Below, one piece after another: positions 34,837-34,846 of a stretch of 34,846 nt of DNA. Origin of the DNA: an uncultured Bacillota bacterium (GTDB lineage: Bacteria > Bacillota > Clostridia > Peptostreptococcales > Anaerovoracaceae); contig CASFMJ010000105.1 of assembly GCA_949295785.1 (NCBI GenBank), positions 1-34,846 on the forward strand, read 5' to 3'. The position numbers and the translations under genes were made by a program. Below the pieces are notes generated by a model. The model searched no databases. It had not been told where the DNA came from and saw only the letters and a program-made list of their open reading frames with translations. Position 1 is the stretch's first letter. Each line of letters starts with the position of its first letter.

Positions 34837-34846
34837 TTTTTTTGCC

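Overview
The window looks like the chromosome of a low-to-moderate G+C, Gram-positive anaerobe of the Bacillota, most likely class Clostridia. The evidence is the gene order mraZ-rsmH-ftsL-PBP-murE-murF-mraY-murD-ftsW-murG-murA-divIB-ftsZ, a PASTA-domain class B PBP of SpoVD type, pheST-zapA-mutS2 synteny, strong AGGAGG-type ribosome binding sites and heavy AGA/ATA codon use. MurE carries the DNPR motif that goes with meso-diaminopimelate peptidoglycan. I cannot name the genus; an Anaerovoracaceae/Peptostreptococcales-like member is a guess.

Layout. Bases 1-5000 are on the minus strand: a two-gene FtsX-type ABC exporter (permease with a long coiled coil, plus ATPase) and a polytopic, MFS-like orphan membrane protein. 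Bases 4990-5400 hold a monocistronic 72-residue membrane protein with its own promoter, a structured leader and a terminator. Bases 5404-6540 (minus) encode an unrecognised protein with about 10% cysteine and no signal peptide. Its promoter region looks like that of a mother-cell sporulation gene, and it lies divergent to mraZ.

Bases 6600-21720 are the division and cell wall (dcw) cluster, all on the plus strand. It starts with a promoter overlapped by three TGG boxes spaced 10 bp apart, as expected for MraZ autoregulation. The genes then run through the lipid II pathway (MurE, MurF, MraY, MurD, MurG, MurA), the septal synthase pair (FtsW with SpoVD/FtsI), the divisome scaffold proteins (FtsL, DivIB) and FtsZ. 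There are three internal control points: a promoter plus hairpin before the PBP, a hairpin that buries the murA ribosome binding site, and a promoter before ftsZ. murB, murC and ftsA are absent from the cluster.

Bases 21790-31111 are a second housekeeping block: a SpoU-type rRNA methyltransferase, pheS, pheT, zapA, mutS2, a DUF523 protein and argS, mostly with overlapping or nearly abutting genes. Bases 31186-34641 contain a radical SAM protein with an unusual CX4CX2C motif, a B12-binding radical SAM (DUF4080-type) gene broken by an exact 8-bp tandem duplication, and a TPR protein. The window ends with a tRNA-Asn gene behind a perfect consensus promoter.

Most of the window is ordinary core genome. 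The least explained parts are the cysteine-rich protein and its promoter, the 8-bp duplication that switches a radical SAM gene out of frame, and the leader hairpins in front of murA and the PBP gene. I found no CRISPR array, insertion sequence, prophage or defence system.
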